Notes: generated from the sequence alone by a model not told the origin. Positions 1 to 9,182 are shown, numbered from the stretch's first letter. The stretch: DNA of 64,000 bases from Lacipirellula parvula (GCF_009177095.1 NZ_AP021861.1:6368501-6432500); one strand, 5' to 3'. Translations and numbers: made by a program.

Positions 1-1339
1 CGCCCGCGGTGACCGCCGTGCCAAAAATCCGTCCGCCGCGGCCATGCCAGCCCGTGAGCTCTTGCAAGACGAATCGTCCCAACCGCGTGCAAACGTCGAG
101 CGTGTCGTACACGAACGTCGTGAACGCCATCAGCGCGAAGGTGACGCCAATCGCTTTTGAAACATGCAAGACGTCGAGAAACTTGCCAATGCCGTGCGCG
201 TAAATTTGGTTCGGCTTACCAGCCAGTTCGGGCGAGCCTTCGGCGAACATCATCACGCAACAGAGCGAGACGACGGCGACCATCCCTTCCAGCAACATCG
301 AGCCGTAGGCGACCGGTTTGGCGTCCATTTCGTTCCGTAGCTGCTTCGACGTGGTGCCGCTGGCGATCAGCGAGTGGAACCCGGAACAGGCGCCGCACGC
401 GATCGTGATGAACAGCAGCGGTACGAGCGAAGCGGTTCCGCCCGTTGCCGTGGCAACTTCCCAACCACGAAACGCGGGGTACTCGGTGCGAACATTGCCA
501 AACGCCAAGCCCAACGCCCCAGCGCCGAGTGCGGCGTACAAAAAGTACCCGCCCAATTGCCCACGCGGCTGCAGTAGCAACCACACCGGCAACACGCCCG
601 CGACTAGGCAGTAGGCCAGCAAGATGGTGCTCCACAGCTTCACCGCCGAGCCATCACTCCAGCCCGTGATCGCCGCGAGGTCAAGCGGCACGTTCGGCCC
701 AAACACGATCGCGAGCACCACCATCGGCAAGAAGACGCAGAGCGCGAGCCATGACGGCATCCCTGCGTATCGCATCACGAGGCCCATCACGAGCGTGATG
801 CCCAGATAAATCAGCGATGCCGACGCGATCGCTCCGCCGCCGATGCCGCCGTTCTCTGCGAGCGGCGCTCCCACAAACGACGCCGCCGTCACGCCGGTGA
901 ACGCGACGATGATATAGACGAGCGCGATCCAGATGAACGCCAGAAACATCAGGTACGAACGTCGCGTCATGTAGAGCCGCACCACCTCTGCAATCGAAGT
1001 CGCACGGTGGCGAATCGACGCTACCAGCGACGTGATGTCTTGCACGCCGCCGACGAAGATCGAACCGATCAGAATCCACAGGAGCGCGGGCAGCCAGCCG
1101 AACATCAGCCCGGCGAGAATCGGCCCCACGATCGGCCCCGCCGCTGCAATTGCGGAGAAGTGTTGCGGCAGCAACTCCGCCGCGGAAATCGGCTCAAAGT
1201 CGACCCCGTCGCGCTGCTCCACCGCCGGCACCGGCGCCTTCGCATCGAGACGCAGCAGCTTGCCGAGCAGTCGGCCGTAAGTGACGTAAGCGATGCCCAG
1301 CACGAGCGCACTGGGGAGGACGATCCAGAGGAGATTCAT
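1..1339 (-). CDS. cstA: Carbon starvation protein CstA, 3' end cut by window edge
   Basis: The minus-strand frame opens with ATG at 1339 (MNLLWIVLPSALVLG) and stays open to base 1, giving about 446 codons without a stop. It shows a run of hydrophobic segments and CstA-like blocks early on, including a segment reading AAAGPIVGPILAGLMFGWLP and then VGGVQDITSLVASIRHR. CstA proteins are inner-membrane peptide (and in some bacteria pyruvate) uptake systems induced when carbon runs low. The usual length is about 550-700 residues, so the C-terminal part lies outside the window. Nothing upstream suggests an operon; the next gene, a toxin-like ORF, ends 63 bases upstream on the same strand. Family assignment is firm; substrate is inferred from the family. 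Confidence 0.9.
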   Translation of the reverse strand, partial: MNLLWIVLPSALVLGIAYVTYGRLLGKLLRLDAKAPVPAVEQRDGVDFEPISAAELLPQHFSAIAAAGPIVGPILAGLMFGWLPALLWILIGSIFVGGVQDITSLVASIRHRATSIAEVVRLYMTRRSYLMFLAFIWIALVYIIVAFTGVTAASFVGAPLAENGGIGGGAIASASLIYLGITLVMGLVMRYAGMPSWLALCVFLPMVVLAIVFGPNVPLDLAAITGWSDGSAVKLWSTILLAYCLVAGVLPVWLLLQPRGQLGGYFLYAALGAGALGLAFGNVRTEYPAFRGWEVATATGGTASLVPLLFITIACGACSGFHSLIASGTTSKQLRNEMDAKPVAYGSMLLEGMVAVVSLCCVMMFAEGSPELAGKPNQIYAHGIGKFLDVLHVSKAIGVTFALMAFTTFVYDTLDVCTRLGRFVLQELTGWHGRGGRIFGTAVTAG

Positions 1340-1402
1340 GAAAGGATAAGCGTCGGCAAGAAGAGGAATCAAACGACCCAACGACGGCCTGCAGCCGTGC
1401 GG

Positions 1403-1705
1403 CTAAGTTGAAAGCCGCCGCTGCCAAGCCTCTGAGTCGCGCGAGGTATGAAAGATGGCGCAAATCGTGACTTCACGCCCATCGTACTGGTAGAACACTG
1501 CGTAGGGAAACCGCTTCACCAGAGCTCTTCGATAATCTCCGCAAGCTATCGCGAATGAGTTCGGAGCCGCAACGATACGCGAGATGCAATCGTTGACGCG
1601 AGTCATGAAGTAGATGCTGAGTCCTCGGCGTTGGCGCTCATACCAATCGCAGGCCGCTTCGAGATCGTCGTAGACGATCTCTTTGACGTACAACTCAGTG
1701 GCCAT
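1403..1705 (-). CDS. RelE/ParE-family toxin of a type II toxin-antitoxin pair
   Basis: A 100-residue protein with the short alpha-alpha-beta-beta-beta layout typical of ParE/RelE toxins: an N-terminal helix with ACDWYERQRRGLS, a middle RIVAAPNSFA turn, then YRRALVKRFPYAVFYQYDG and a last strand ending ICAIFHTSRD. Members poison gyrase or cleave mRNA at the ribosome; which of these applies here cannot be read from sequence. Its ATG at 1703-1705 overlaps the end of the antitoxin by 11 bases, so the two are translationally coupled with the antitoxin made first, the usual order for this class. The pair sits alone between cstA and a zinc-ribbon gene. Confidence 0.85.
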   Translation of the reverse strand: MATELYVKEIVYDDLEAACDWYERQRRGLSIYFMTRVNDCISRIVAAPNSFAIACGDYRRALVKRFPYAVFYQYDGREVTICAIFHTSRDSEAWQRRLST

Positions 1706-1904
1706 ACTTGGCCTTGAGCCGATCCACGATATCGTCCCACGTCGTTACGCGAGCATCACTCTGGCGGCGCTCAAGCTCTTGCTTCTGCCAATCAGGAACG
1801 GGAACTTCGCTCGGAGACGCGGATAAGTCGTCCCACAGGTTTCCCAGCAGCTCAAATTTTTCGGCGGAAGACAATCCCGCGATCGAAGTTAGTATGTCGT
1901 CCAT
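1695..1904 (-). CDS. Addiction-module antitoxin, partner of the downstream toxin
   Basis: A 69-residue acidic protein with the pattern of the small 'putative addiction module component' family: an N-terminal helix with LSSAEKFELLGNLWDDL, then PVPDWQKQELERR, and a late TTWDDIVDRLKAKYG. These antitoxins lie directly upstream of RelE/ParE-type toxins and neutralise them by binding through the C-terminal half. The gene overlaps the toxin start by 11 bases. Start is ATG at 1902-1904. No operator was identified in the 79 bases upstream. The family and pairing are well supported; actual toxicity is untested. Confidence 0.82.
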   Translation of the reverse strand: MDDILTSIAGLSSAEKFELLGNLWDDLSASPSEVPVPDWQKQELERRQSDARVTTWDDIVDRLKAKYGH

Positions 1905-1983
1905 CTTGGCGCCTGCGGCTCAACTCACCAGCAACCCATGCTGACAATTCTACCACGCCGGATAGAAATTCGGCAAACGCCCC

Positions 1984-2673
1984 CTACGCCGCGGCCGCCG
2001 CCCCTAGCTCCGCCAGCATCGCCCCCAAACAGCGCGTGCTCTTCCCCCAGTCGAACATCTGGCCCGGGATCTCGGTCGCCGCCTCGATGCAGCTACCGCC
2101 GGCAATGCGCGTCACGCTGACGACCACATCGCCCTCAAGCGCGAACAGATCCGACGGCAACGCCGCCCGCACAATGCAGCCATCGGAAAGTTGATGCACG
2201 TCACGCAGCGCTCGCCCTTCCTTCGCGAGCGAGCACAAGAGTCGCACCAGCATCTCGCCCACCGGTACGACGTAGGCGCCGCTCAGCGACTTGCCGGTTT
2301 TCACGCCCAGCTTTGCGTACGTCGACTGCGCGACGCCGGCAATCGTCGACATCGACAGCGGCAGCGGCACTCCCGCGAGCTTGCCGAGGGCTTTGCCGTA
2401 GAGATCAAGAATTTCCTCGCCAGTCATCCGCTTCTTCGATTGAGCTGATGCCCGCGCGATGCGGTCGCGCACGGCGGGGATCGCAATCAGCGTCTCGTAG
2501 TCGATGACGTCCGACCAATCGATCGTGAGGACGACGGTCGCGTCGTAGTCGATGGGGGCCGGCAGCGAACCGTCGTTCGCCCCCGTTTGCCCCCCGGCAG
2601 CCGTCGCCAATCGCTGGCCGCACCCCGTGCAGAATTTTCCTGTCCCCTTCGTCCCGCATTCCGCACAATACAT
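1984..2673 (-). CDS. Zinc-ribbon protein of unknown function
   Basis: A 229-residue protein starting with a four-cysteine zinc ribbon: C3, C6, C15 and C18 in MYCAECGTKGTGKFCTGCG. After an Ala/Gly-rich linker (about 20-40) a single soluble domain follows, with helices around RDRIARASAQSKKRMTGEE and a C-terminal strand-rich part containing VVSVTRIAGGSCIEA. There is no signal peptide or membrane segment, so it is probably cytoplasmic. I do not recognise the main domain. The N-terminal ribbon may hold a structural zinc or mediate protein binding. It stands alone, 79 bases upstream of the antitoxin and divergent from the serine hydrolase at 2874. Confidence 0.65.
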   Translation of the reverse strand: MYCAECGTKGTGKFCTGCGQRLATAAGGQTGANDGSLPAPIDYDATVVLTIDWSDVIDYETLIAIPAVRDRIARASAQSKKRMTGEEILDLYGKALGKLAGVPLPLSMSTIAGVAQSTYAKLGVKTGKSLSGAYVVPVGEMLVRLLCSLAKEGRALRDVHQLSDGCIVRAALPSDLFALEGDVVVSVTRIAGGSCIEAATEIPGQMFDWGKSTRCLGAMLAELGAAAAA

Positions 2674-2873
2674 GGGTGGCGTCCTACCGCGAGGTGAAAT
2701 CCGGGCCGTGCTAGCAACTGGCCTTCAGATGCACGATCCCACCTCTCCTATCGGCGCCAAGACTGCTAAAACTTCCTCCCCTACCCCACTTTCGGTCGCC
2801 GTGGCCGCCGCGAACTGGAAGTTACCCGCCGCTGTGCGATGATGAAGTTCCCGCCCACCCCGCATCTCGCCGT

Positions 2874-4175
2874 ATGATCCCGCACCCATTGCCCCGCCTG
2901 CTAGCCGTTTGCATCGCCATCATGGCTCCGATGCTCCACGCTCCCCAGGCAACTGCCGCCCACGATTTCAGCGCGCTGACGGCACTCGCCAATGGCGCCC
3001 TCGCCGGTCAACACGTCGGCACGCCCGTTCCAGGCTTCGAGATTCGCCTCCTAAAGCATGGCGTCCCCATCTACCATCAGGTCTTCGGGGCCTGGTCGCT
3101 CAACCGCCCCGCCAACGTCGATAGCAGCACGAAAACGCTCAGCGGCGCGCTGCTCATGTCGATCGCCGATTCGGGCAACGGAGGTTTCTCGCTCGACAGC
3201 CACCTCGCCGACTTTCTGCCCGAATACAACGCCCCCGGCTTCCGCGACATCACCATCCGGCAAGCCTTCTCGCACACCTCCGGCATCGCCGGCGATGAGC
3301 AGGCGCTCGTCCTCTACCAGAAGAACATCACGCTCCGTCAGGCCGCGGCGATCATCAAGCAAACGCCGCTGGCCTTCACCCCCGGCAGCACGTTTTCGTA
3401 TGGCGGGCTGTCAATGCAAGCCGCCGGCGCCGCGGCGGAAGTCGCCACTGGCGAGCGTTACATCGATCTCTTCGCCGAGCGCATCGCCGAGCCCCTCGGC
3501 ATGACGAACACCTCCTTCGTCATCGCCAGCGACACAAACCCGCGCGTCGCCGGCGGCGTCGAGTCGACCGCGAGCGACTACAGCCGCTTCATGGATATGC
3601 TTGCCAACGACGGCGTCGATCGCGCGACCGGCGTTCGCATCCTGTCGTCGGCCGCAGTGAACGAGATGCTCACCCGCCAAACCAATGACGGCCAGCCTGT
3701 CAACAATTCGCCCGCCGACAACAACTACTACGGCGTCGGCGTCTGGGTAAATCAACTCGTCCAGGCCGGGCCGCCGGTCGAAGCGATGGCCGCTGGGGCC
3801 CGCGGCTTTCACAGCTGGATTGATCAGAAGAACGACCTCGTCTTCACGTTCGCCACCGACCTGAGCCACTTCGCCAACGTCGAAGTCCTGTCGTCGATGA
3901 TGCACGCGGCAATTCTCGACGCCGTGCCGGCCGCCGATTTCGATCTCGACGGCACAGTCGACGGCAACGACCTTGCGATTTGGCAGACGGCGTTCGGCGC
4001 AACCCGCGCGGGCGACGCGAATGCTGACGGCGTCACCGATGGCGCCGACTTCCTCATCTGGCAGCGCGAACATGCGAATGCCGCTGCCTCGCCGAGCAGC
4101 CTTTCAGTTCCTGAACCAACAGGCATCGCGCTAGCGCTGTTGGCGATGGCGCCCTTCGTCCGCTGCCGACGTTGA
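2874..4175 (+). CDS. Exported serine hydrolase (beta-lactamase/DD-peptidase fold) with dockerin and PEP-CTERM tail
   Basis: 433 residues. Residues 1-29 form a signal peptide ending near ATAAH. The class C beta-lactamase/penicillin-binding fold follows with the SxxK motif at S84-S-T-K87, a HTSGIAGD stretch near 140, the second motif as SYGG rather than the usual Y-x-N, and GFHSWID late in the domain. At about 346-395 two dockerin-type calcium loops appear (DFDLDGTVDGND and DANADGVTDGAD), and the last 25 residues are a PEP-CTERM signal: VPEP, hydrophobic stretch, RCRR. It is therefore secreted and probably sorted by an exosortase encoded elsewhere. The altered Y-x-N motif makes esterase or peptidase activity uncertain. 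Confidence 0.82.
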   Translation: MIPHPLPRLLAVCIAIMAPMLHAPQATAAHDFSALTALANGALAGQHVGTPVPGFEIRLLKHGVPIYHQVFGAWSLNRPANVDSSTKTLSGALLMSIADSGNGGFSLDSHLADFLPEYNAPGFRDITIRQAFSHTSGIAGDEQALVLYQKNITLRQAAAIIKQTPLAFTPGSTFSYGGLSMQAAGAAAEVATGERYIDLFAERIAEPLGMTNTSFVIASDTNPRVAGGVESTASDYSRFMDMLANDGVDRATGVRILSSAAVNEMLTRQTNDGQPVNNSPADNNYYGVGVWVNQLVQAGPPVEAMAAGARGFHSWIDQKNDLVFTFATDLSHFANVEVLSSMMHAAILDAVPAADFDLDGTVDGNDLAIWQTAFGATRAGDANADGVTDGADFLIWQREHANAAASPSSLSVPEPTGIALALLAMAPFVRCRR

Positions 4176-4298
4176 CTCAATAACGCCCGCTGTGCAGTCA
4201 TCGCGCTGCAGAAAAGAATTGCCCCCTCGCCACGCCCCATCTAAGCTAGGGACTCGCCCCGCCACATCCCGTCAAAACATCTCATCTGGAGTCGTCTC

Positions 4299-4901
4299 AT
4301 GCAGCGTTCGAGCGTCGCGGCACTGGCCCTCATGGTCGCGTTGGCTAGCGTCAACGTTTCGCATGCCACCAAGTTCGCAGTCCTGCTCGGATCGCCCCAG
4401 GGGTCGGCCGTCATCGCTCCCAACCCCCTCTACACGTCCAACGAGCCAGAGGTCAATCCGCTCTTCCATCATGACGTGTTCGGACTCGGTTTCGACCCAA
4501 CCGAACTCTGGCAAGGCGCCCCCGCGACGCTGGAGGTCCTCTTCACCGACAGCCTCCCCGGCGATCTTCCCCCCGCCCCGAAAGGCGCACTCGTCTTCGG
4601 CGTCTCGCTCTTCGATCAAGCGTCCGGCAACGCGATCCACCAATTGCGGGCGCCGGTGACGCTCGCCGTCGAGTTCGACAGGCCCGCCGACCCGAGCAGC
4701 TTCGTCTTCAGCTCGCTCAACGAATCAACCGGCGTCTGGGGCGAGTTCCAGAAAGGAAAACCGAAGCAAGGTAGCACCGGCTCGGTTTGCGGCACAACCG
4801 ACCATTTCAGTTTCTTCTACATCGCCGCCGTGCCGGAGCCGTCGACGTGGACGCTCGCTCTAGCGGCGGGAGCGTTGGGCGTCGTGCGACGCCGGCGGTA
4901 A
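4299..4901 (+). CDS. PEP-CTERM surface protein
   Basis: 200 residues. A signal peptide (about 1-23, ending VSHA) is followed by a soluble beta-rich domain I do not recognise, with segments such as LWQGAPATLEVLFTD and VTLAVEFDRPADPSSF. The C-terminus has the sorting signal: VPEPSTWTLALAAGALGVV then RRRR. PEP-CTERM tails are cleaved by exosortase so that the mature protein reaches the envelope or exopolymer. It lies 123 bases downstream of the serine hydrolase and ends just before a GC-rich hairpin (4941-4970) that probably terminates transcription. Confidence 0.8.
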   Translation: MQRSSVAALALMVALASVNVSHATKFAVLLGSPQGSAVIAPNPLYTSNEPEVNPLFHHDVFGLGFDPTELWQGAPATLEVLFTDSLPGDLPPAPKGALVFGVSLFDQASGNAIHQLRAPVTLAVEFDRPADPSSFVFSSLNESTGVWGEFQKGKPKQGSTGSVCGTTDHFSFFYIAAVPEPSTWTLALAAGALGVVRRRR

Positions 4902-4940
4902 TCGATCGCCGACCGCACCTTTCTCCAACACGCAAGACTC

Positions 4941-4970
4941 TTAGCCCCCGGTTCTTCAAACCGGGGGCTA
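4941..4970 (+). terminator. GC-rich hairpin of the AGCCCCCGGTT family, likely terminator
   Basis: Near-perfect inverted repeat: arms AGCCCCCGGTT and AACCGGGGGCT separated by CTTCA. It lies 40 bases after a PEP-CTERM gene stop. The same hairpin recurs at 34839, 34960 and 35722, with relatives at 22863 and 41983, so it is both a terminator candidate and a dispersed repeat. Confidence 0.6.
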
Positions 4971-5174
4971 TTCGTACCCCCGCAACTTTCGCTGCGCGCA
5001 CCCCTCCATTTCGAGAAAGCAAGGTTAGCGAGGAAGGAGACTCAAACGAAATTGAGACTCGCTCTTTACAAATGCCAACGCAGGAGCGTCCTATCTCATT
5101 GACCGCCCTTTTTGCGCCTTCCATGCTGGAGAGATGTTCAACGTCACCTGTATTCCACGCGACGGACTTAATTG

Positions 5175-7367
5175 ATGCGGAAGACCCTCTCCCTTTCGCT
5201 TGCCATTCTGATCGGTGCGTGGCATGCGTCGACGCATGGCGCGGAGTCCTCCTCCTCGACCGCTGACGAGCAAGCACGCCGAGACTACGCCGAATATGCG
5301 CTGACTCATCAGGGCAACGTCGCGCGCGGCAAGCTCGTCTTCGAGCGATCAGCCGGTCCCAACTGCGCGAAGTGCCACACCGTCGACGGTAACCGTCGCT
5401 TCGCCGGTCCCGACCTGAGTAGTATCGGCGATAAGTTTGAACTCCCTGAACTGATCGACTCGATCCTCAATCCCTCGGCAACGATCGCGATCGGCTACGG
5501 CAACACGATCGTTCAAACGGATGCGGGCACAACGCACGCCGGGGTCATGCAACGAGTCACGGCCGATTGGCTCGAACTGCTCGACGAAAACAGCCGCCCC
5601 GTCCGCATCCCCGCGGCCGAGGTCGTCGCGACCCAGGAGAGCGACGTTTCGCTGATGCCCGCCGGGCTTGAGAAGTCGATGACTCGCGATGAGTTCGTCG
5701 ACCTCCTCGCCTACCTGCAATCGCTTCGGCAAGAACTCGGCGCTTCAGCCTCGCCGTCAACGCCCAACGAAATACCTCCATGCGCGGAGCCAGTGCAATT
5801 CGTGCCGCTATTCGACGCGAGCCTTCGCTTCGATCATCCTGTTTGGATCGGCCGCATCCCCGGCGACGGTCGTCGCTACGTCGTGCTCGAACATGCCGGC
5901 ATGAGTTGGATCGTCGAGAAGACGCCGGCCGGCGATCGACGCACGCCGCTGCTTGATCTCAGCGGCGTCGTTCGCCGCGGCGGAGCGACGGGCCTGCTCG
6001 GCTTCGCCTTTCATCCTAAGTTTACCGAGAATCATCGGTACTTCTTAAAGTACCATGTCGTCGAGGCAGGACAGATTTCCACGATCGTTGAAGAGCGATC
6101 GTTCGCCCCCGATTTTAAGGGCGATTCAGGCCAGCCTCCCCGCCAGTTGCTGAAGATTCCTAGCGTGACGCAAGATCACAATGGCGGCAGCATCGTCTTT
6201 GGCCCTGACGGTTACTTATACATCGGCACGGGTGACACCGGCCCGCAGCGCGATCCACGCGGCCATGGCCAAGACCTGGGCTCACTTCTCGGCAAGATGC
6301 TGCGCATCGACGTCGATCAAACTGAAGCCGACAAGGCGTACGCCATCCCTCCGGACAATCCATTCGTCGGCGTCGACGGCATCCGGCCGGAAATTTGGGC
6401 CTACGGCTTTCGCGAACCATGGCGTTACAGCTTCGATCGCCAAACGAACGATCTCTGGGTGGGCGACGTTGGCCAAGATCGTTTCGAAGAAGTGACGCTG
6501 GCCCGCGTCGGCGAGAACCATGGTTGGAACGTCTTCGAAGGAGCGACGCCCTTCTCCGAGGAATACCGTCGCGAGCACGAACGCTACGTCTCGCCCGTTC
6601 TCAGCTACCCGCGCCGCCTCGGCGTTTCAGTCACGGGCGGTTACGTCTACCGCGGCGCGCGGACTCCGGCGCTGATCGGCCAATACGTCTTCGGCGACTT
6701 CGAATCTCGACGACTCTGGGCGTTGCTTCCTGAAGGACGCAATACAAAGGAGATCGTCGAAATAGGTCGGTCGCCGACGCGGATCGTTTCGTTTGCCGAA
6801 GACGCCGATGGCGAACTGCTCATGGTCGGCTTCGACGACGGCGTCGTCTATCGGCTTGATTTCGAACAAATCGACCTGAGCCCGCTGGAAACACACACCA
6901 TTGCTGCAACCGCCGAGCAGAGCCCGGTCCTGTGGCGATACACGCTTGAATCGCCCTCAGAAAACTGGACCGCCGATTCGTTCGACGACTCGAGTTGGTC
7001 GCTGGCGCCAGGCGGCTTCGGCACGACGGGCACGCCGGGAGCAATCGTGCGAACAGACTGGCACGCTCGCGACATTTGGCTGCGTCGTTCTTTCGACCTC
7101 CCAACCGCGCCGTCTGCGACCGCGACGTTTGACGACAGGGAATTCGCCCTGCGGATCCATCATGACGAAGACGTCGAGATCTACCTTAACGGCGTCGAGA
7201 TCGCTCGCCTGCCGCGTTGGACGAGCGGATATGCCGAAATCCCTCTCAGCGCGACCGCAGCGTCGGCGCTGAAGCCGGGGAAAAACGTTCTTTCGATTCA
7301 CTGCCGGCAGAATAGCGGCGGCCAGTATATCGACGCGGGCATCGTCGAATACGTCCGACCGCGCTGA
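5175..7367 (+). CDS. Cytochrome c domain fused to a PQQ-type sugar dehydrogenase propeller
   Basis: 730 residues from ATG 5175; a TTG lies directly before it. Residues 1-23 are a signal peptide. A planctomycete-type heme domain follows with CAKCH (C64, C67, H68) and the downstream ILNPSATIAIGY block. From about 205 to 560 comes a six-bladed propeller like soluble glucose dehydrogenase, with HNGGSIVFGPDGYLYIGTG and RIDVDQTEAD regions. The last 130 residues are a beta-sandwich resembling carbohydrate- or ligand-binding domains (IYLNGVEIARLP). It probably oxidises a sugar or alcohol in the periplasm and passes electrons to its own heme. PQQ dependence and substrate are inferred from the family. 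Confidence 0.82.
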   Translation: MRKTLSLSLAILIGAWHASTHGAESSSSTADEQARRDYAEYALTHQGNVARGKLVFERSAGPNCAKCHTVDGNRRFAGPDLSSIGDKFELPELIDSILNPSATIAIGYGNTIVQTDAGTTHAGVMQRVTADWLELLDENSRPVRIPAAEVVATQESDVSLMPAGLEKSMTRDEFVDLLAYLQSLRQELGASASPSTPNEIPPCAEPVQFVPLFDASLRFDHPVWIGRIPGDGRRYVVLEHAGMSWIVEKTPAGDRRTPLLDLSGVVRRGGATGLLGFAFHPKFTENHRYFLKYHVVEAGQISTIVEERSFAPDFKGDSGQPPRQLLKIPSVTQDHNGGSIVFGPDGYLYIGTGDTGPQRDPRGHGQDLGSLLGKMLRIDVDQTEADKAYAIPPDNPFVGVDGIRPEIWAYGFREPWRYSFDRQTNDLWVGDVGQDRFEEVTLARVGENHGWNVFEGATPFSEEYRREHERYVSPVLSYPRRLGVSVTGGYVYRGARTPALIGQYVFGDFESRRLWALLPEGRNTKEIVEIGRSPTRIVSFAEDADGELLMVGFDDGVVYRLDFEQIDLSPLETHTIAATAEQSPVLWRYTLESPSENWTADSFDDSSWSLAPGGFGTTGTPGAIVRTDWHARDIWLRRSFDLPTAPSATATFDDREFALRIHHDEDVEIYLNGVEIARLPRWTSGYAEIPLSATAASALKPGKNVLSIHCRQNSGGQYIDAGIVEYVRPR

Positions 7368-7492
7368 TCGCGCGCCGGTTGAATCCCGGGTAGCAAGCCT
7401 CTCTTTGAACCAGGCGTGAACCTCGCAGGCGCGGCGTGCGTCCCTCCTCGCATCGCCGCCGCGTTCACCTCCTAGACAGCTCGCTTGCCCCC

Positions 7493-8107
7493 ATGCCCGA
7501 AGCCTCGACGCTGCTGAGCTATCTCTTCGTGATGTCGATCACGCCGGGCCCAAACAACCTGATGCTCACCGCGTCGGGCGTCAACTTCGGCGTCCGCCGT
7601 TCGGTTCCGCACATGCTCGGCATCTGCTTCGGCAACGCCATTCAGGTATTGCTGGCCGCGGCGCTCCTCGCCACAATCTCCGCCTGGATTGGCGAGTTGC
7701 GTTGGGTCATGGCGATGGTCGGCTGCAGTTATCTGCTTTGGCTCGCCTACAAGATCGGCCAAGCCGGCGCTCCCGAGCGTCGCGACTTGGCCCAACCGCT
7801 CAATTTCTGGAGCGCTGCGCTCTTTCAGGCCGTGAACCCCAAGGCGTGGGTGATGGTGATCAACACGGCGATCTTGTTCATGCCGCGCGACGGCCGCTTG
7901 GCCGCTGCCGTGGGCATCGCCGCCGTCAGCGCTACGGTCGCTCTACCGTGCATTGCCGTGTGGGCTTGGGGCGGCGAGCGACTTCGCCAATTGCTGCAAC
8001 GCCCCGCGGCGCTACATGCGTTCAACCTCACGATGGCCGCGCTACTCGCCGCCACCGCCATCTGGTTGCTCGTCGACGAGTATCACATCCGCTTCAGCGC
8101 GAGCTAA
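7493..8107 (+). CDS. LysE/RhtB-family exporter
   Basis: 204 residues from ATG 7493; an in-frame GTG at 7436 would add 19 non-hydrophobic residues and is less likely. The N-terminus has the family signature SITPGPNNLMLTASG, and the middle has FWSAALFQAVNPKAWVM, both conserved in LysE/RhtB transporters. About six hydrophobic helices can be drawn. Members export amino acids or related metabolites from the cytoplasm; the substrate here is unknown. It stands alone, converging on the PEP-CTERM gene at 8270 across a shared hairpin. Confidence 0.88.
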   Translation: MPEASTLLSYLFVMSITPGPNNLMLTASGVNFGVRRSVPHMLGICFGNAIQVLLAAALLATISAWIGELRWVMAMVGCSYLLWLAYKIGQAGAPERRDLAQPLNFWSAALFQAVNPKAWVMVINTAILFMPRDGRLAAAVGIAAVSATVALPCIAVWAWGGERLRQLLQRPAALHAFNLTMAALLAATAIWLLVDEYHIRFSAS

Positions 8108-8138
8108 AACCTTAGTCCGCTCCCACAACCAACGAAAA

Positions 8139-8180
8139 CTGCCCGCCCCCCGTCCGGCGAACCGGAAAGAGGACGGGCAG
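8139..8180. terminator. Hairpin between convergent genes
   Basis: Outer arms CTGCCCG and CGGGCAG enclose an inner CCGG-CGAA-CCGG hairpin. The position between the convergent LysE gene and the PEP-CTERM gene suits a bidirectional terminator. Confidence 0.5.
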
Positions 8181-8269
8181 AACAGGAGATTCACTCAGCG
8201 AGCTCGCCTTGGCAGGAAGCGGCCAACTCGCAGTCTCTAATTTCTAAACGTAACTCGCTGTCATTTGGT

Positions 8270-9031
8270 TCATGCACGGCGACGGCGAGCAGCGAGCAGC
8301 CCGATCACGGCGACGCCGGCCATCGCCGCGGTCGCCGGTTCCGGCACCGTCTGCACGAAGATGTTCGTCGCGGCGATGTCGGCCCCACGCACAGGAATGA
8401 TCCCGAAGAAAGTCAGCTCCGACACCGTGAGACGAATCTCGTACTCGCCGACCACTTCGGGATCGTAGCCAGTCGGCCCGATCGGCAGCGCCAAAAACCA
8501 CGATGCAAAGCCAAGGTTCGCCGAATCGCTCACCACCCACGGCGTCACGTCGTTCGACCAAGCGCCCGAACCAGGGTTCGCGTAGAAGTTCGGGGCCAAA
8601 CCCGAGACTGGCCCCGCGACGGTCTTGAAGCTCGCCGAGCCGGGGGTCGGATCGAAGTCCACCTCCAACGTGAGCCAGTAGTCGGTCAGCGAGAAGAAGT
8701 TCGGATCAGCGGCGCCATCTTCCGGCGTGAACTGATAATCGAACGACCAGGCGGGGTTCACGTTGTCGGCAGCCAGCCCCGTCGGCACGTAGTAGACGTT
8801 GCCGCTTTGCGAGAGGGGTTGTCCGGTGTCGCGAAGGCGACCTTTGAGGGCGACCGTGTCGCCGGTGTTGGCCGTCACCGAGGTGAAGTTGTCGGCCGGA
8901 ATGCCCGAGCCTGCGATAAACGTGCCGTTGGCTTTGCTGGGCGAGACGAGCGCGGCAGCGGCGGGAACGGCCAGAAAGGAAATCGCCGCGAAGGCGAGCA
9001 AGGTGGAGCGAAAGCAAACGGAGCGAGTCAT
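8270..9031 (-). CDS. PEP-CTERM surface protein (array member 1)
   Basis: 253 residues. Signal peptide about 1-26 (ending PAAAA); mature part with NGTFIAGSGIPADNF and WLTLEVDFDP, a beta-rich domain I cannot assign; C-terminal sorting signal VPEPATAAMAGVAVIGLLAA followed by RRRRA. It is the last of five co-oriented PEP-CTERM genes. Its leader (9032-9140) has only a partial match (GGTGCGA on the plus strand near 9064) to the element seen upstream of its neighbours. Function is probably structural or adhesive at the cell surface; this is inference from the tail only. Confidence 0.78.
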   Translation of the reverse strand: MTRSVCFRSTLLAFAAISFLAVPAAAALVSPSKANGTFIAGSGIPADNFTSVTANTGDTVALKGRLRDTGQPLSQSGNVYYVPTGLAADNVNPAWSFDYQFTPEDGAADPNFFSLTDYWLTLEVDFDPTPGSASFKTVAGPVSGLAPNFYANPGSGAWSNDVTPWVVSDSANLGFASWFLALPIGPTGYDPEVVGEYEIRLTVSELTFFGIIPVRGADIAATNIFVQTVPEPATAAMAGVAVIGLLAARRRRA

Positions 9032-9149
9032 GAGCGTTCTTCGGGGAGGGCCGTCGATTAGGACGGTGCGAGGCGGGAGTGATTGGGGAGCTTGTTAAGA
9101 GAATCGCGATCGTTACGGCTACGGTACGATCGCGGCAGTCGGCGCCACC

Positions 9150-9182
9150 GCCTTCCGCTCAGCCATCAGCCAAGCGGAAGGC
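9150..9182 (-). terminator. Terminator-like hairpin after array member 2
   Basis: Perfect 10-base arms (GCCTTCCGCT at 9150-9159, AGCGGAAGGC at 9173-9182) with a 13-base loop, about 25 bases past the stop of the 9208-10080 gene. Confidence 0.6.
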
